Positions 38,677 through 39,920 of a stretch of 39,920 bases of DNA are shown here, piece after piece. The stretch comes from Phascolarctobacterium succinatutens CAG:287 (GTDB taxonomy: Bacteria > Bacillota > Negativicutes > Acidaminococcales > Acidaminococcaceae): positions 1-39,920 of the forward strand of contig NZ_FR892819.1 in the NCBI RefSeq assembly GCF_000434895.1. Direction: 5' to 3'. Both the position numbers and the translations under genes were made by a program. Below the pieces are notes generated by a model, which saw only the letters and a program-made list of their open reading frames with translations, did not search any database and was not told the DNA's origin. Each line of letters opens with the position of its first letter. Position 1 is the first letter of the stretch.

Positions 38677-39920
38677 TTGATCGACGTAAATAATTTTGTG
38701 TCTATGCGTATCGGTTTGGCCTCTCCTGACCAGATTAGAGCCTGGTCTTACGGTGAGGTAAAAAAACCCGAAACCATCAATTATAGAACCCTGAAGCCGG
38801 AACGTGATGGCCTGTTCTGCGAAAGAATCTTTGGCCCTACTAAGGATTGGGAATGTCATTGCGGCAAATATAAACGCATCCGTTATAAGGGCATTGTCTG
38901 CGATAAGTGCGGCGTTGAAGTAACCCGCAGCAAGGTTCGTCGTGACCGTATGGGCCACATCGAGCTGGCTGCGCCGGTTTCCCATATATGGTACTTCAAG
39001 GGTATCCCCAGCCGTATGGGCCTGATGCTGGATATTTCTCCGAAAAGCCTGGAGCAGGTTCTGTATTTTGCTAAATTTATCGTTCTTGATCCGGGTGAAG
39101 GCACTGACTTAGTTAAAGGTCAGCTGCTGACTGAGCCTGAGTATATGGAAAAGCGCGACAAATATCCTGAAGCAGGTATCCGTGTAGGCATGGGTGCGCA
39201 GGCTATTAAAGAGCTGCTGCAAGCTATTGATCTGGAAGCTTTGACAGAGCAATTGCGCCATGATATGAAGGAGCTGAGCGGTCAGCGCCGTGTACGCGCT
39301 ATCCGTCGTCTGGAAGTTGCTGAAGCTTTCCTGAAATCCGGCAACCGTCCTGAATGGATGATTTTGGATGTAGTACCGGTTATTCCGCCTGAGCTGCGCC
39401 CAATGGTACAGCTGGACGGTGGCCGTTTCGCTACCTCCGATTTGAATGATTTATATCGCCGCGTTATCAACCGTAACAACCGTTTGAACCGTTTACTGGA
39501 GCTGCATGCGCCTGATATCATTGTCCGCAATGAAAAACGTATGCTGCAGGAAGCAGTAGATGCTTTGATTGACAATGGTCGTCGCGGTCGTCCGGTTACC
39601 GGTCCTGGCAATCGTCCGTTGAAATCCTTGTCCGATATGCTCAAAGGTAAACAGGGCCGTTTCCGTCAGAACCTGTTAGGTAAACGTGTTGACTATTCCG
39701 GCCGTTCCGTAATCGTAGTAGGTCCTGAGCTGAAAATGCATCAGTGCGGCCTGCCGAAGGAAATGGCTTTGGAGCTGTTCAAACCCTTCGTTATGAAGCG
39801 TTTGGTAAACAGCGGTGAAGCAAGCAATATCAAGAGCGCTAAGCGCATGGTAGAGCGTGCTACCAACGCCGTATGGGATGTTCTGGAAGAGGTAATCAAG
39901 GAGCATCCGGTACTGCTGAA
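38677..39920 (+). CDS. rpoC: DNA-directed RNA polymerase beta' subunit, 3' end outside window
   Basis: The first 414 residues of beta'. The N-terminal zinc site is C60, C62, C75 and C78 (WECHCGKYKRIRYKG, VCDKCGVEVT). FGPTKDWEC, RVDYSGRSVIVVGPELKMHQ-type (KRVDYSGRSVIVVGPEL) and MALELFKPFVMKRLV are invariant. The catalytic NADFDGD motif lies beyond the window. The start is a TTG at 38677 (residues IDVNNFVSMRIG follow), preceded by AGGGAG; an ATG at 38670 is out of frame and stops after seven codons. It lies 20 bases after rpoB in the same operon. Confidence 0.98.
   Translation, partial: MIDVNNFVSMRIGLASPDQIRAWSYGEVKKPETINYRTLKPERDGLFCERIFGPTKDWECHCGKYKRIRYKGIVCDKCGVEVTRSKVRRDRMGHIELAAPVSHIWYFKGIPSRMGLMLDISPKSLEQVLYFAKFIVLDPGEGTDLVKGQLLTEPEYMEKRDKYPEAGIRVGMGAQAIKELLQAIDLEALTEQLRHDMKELSGQRRVRAIRRLEVAEAFLKSGNRPEWMILDVVPVIPPELRPMVQLDGGRFATSDLNDLYRRVINRNNRLNRLLELHAPDIIVRNEKRMLQEAVDALIDNGRRGRPVTGPGNRPLKSLSDMLKGKQGRFRQNLLGKRVDYSGRSVIVVGPELKMHQCGLPKEMALELFKPFVMKRLVNSGEASNIKSAKRMVERATNAVWDVLEEVIKEHPVLL

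Overview
Organism. The right end carries rpoB and the start of rpoC. Their protein sequences, a Na+/H+ antiporter next to isoaspartyl dipeptidase, and the low-to-moderate GC content fit a diderm Firmicute of the Negativicutes. A gut Acidaminococcaceae such as Phascolarctobacterium is my best guess, made from memory and not from a search. Strong sigma-A promoters (TTGACA-17-TATAAT type), GGAGG ribosome sites and frequent TTG starts fit Firmicutes.

Layout. (1) 1-7116: a type I restriction-modification operon (hsdM, hsdS, a small unknown gene, hsdR) ending with a YdbC/PC4-like gene and a strong terminator. (2) 7150-15720: a patchwork of small defence, toxin-antitoxin and mobilization genes. It holds an HNH-like protein, a VapD-like RNase, a lone MNT-type nucleotidyltransferase, an AbiEi/AbiEii pair with an extra 42-residue gene, yefM with a decayed yoeB, a MOBQ-type relaxase with a recognisable oriT, and DUF3791-like and DUF5348-like genes. 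Two nearly identical ~139-bp promoter-RNA-terminator elements each sit just before a different small gene. (3) 15716-16803: more than 1 kb without genes, with a GC-rich structured tract ending in a terminator, a consensus promoter with no ORF behind it, and three large hairpins. (4) 16804-23600: a self-contained operon behind a near-perfect promoter. It encodes an HsdM-like protein with a broken catalytic motif and an HsdS-like tail, a 176-residue unknown, a sigma-70 factor with an extra N-terminal domain, and a 1083-residue RecQ-like helicase. I do not recognise this combination as a described system, and it is my leading candidate for something new. (5) 23643-25057: an IS256-family element with a nonsense-mutated transposase, abutting the 3' part of an unknown gene. 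(6) 25740-27597: an AbiE-like antitoxin/nucleotidyltransferase pair. (7) 27656-34586: an esterase-like hydrolase, a lipoprotein plus glutathionylspermidine-synthase-like pair, a LysR regulator, nhaC and iadA. (8) 34596-39920: rpoB and rpoC with their own promoter and leader terminator.

How it fits together. The left 27 kb reads as a defence and mobile island beside housekeeping genes. Restriction, abortive-infection-type nucleotidyltransferases and an operon with its own sigma factor and helicase accumulate next to a mobilizable segment and an IS. Several genes (relaxase, the two repeat-led genes, rpoB) have an intrinsic terminator just upstream of their start, so attenuation or short leader RNAs recur here. 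Functions come from motif recognition by eye; no database search was run.
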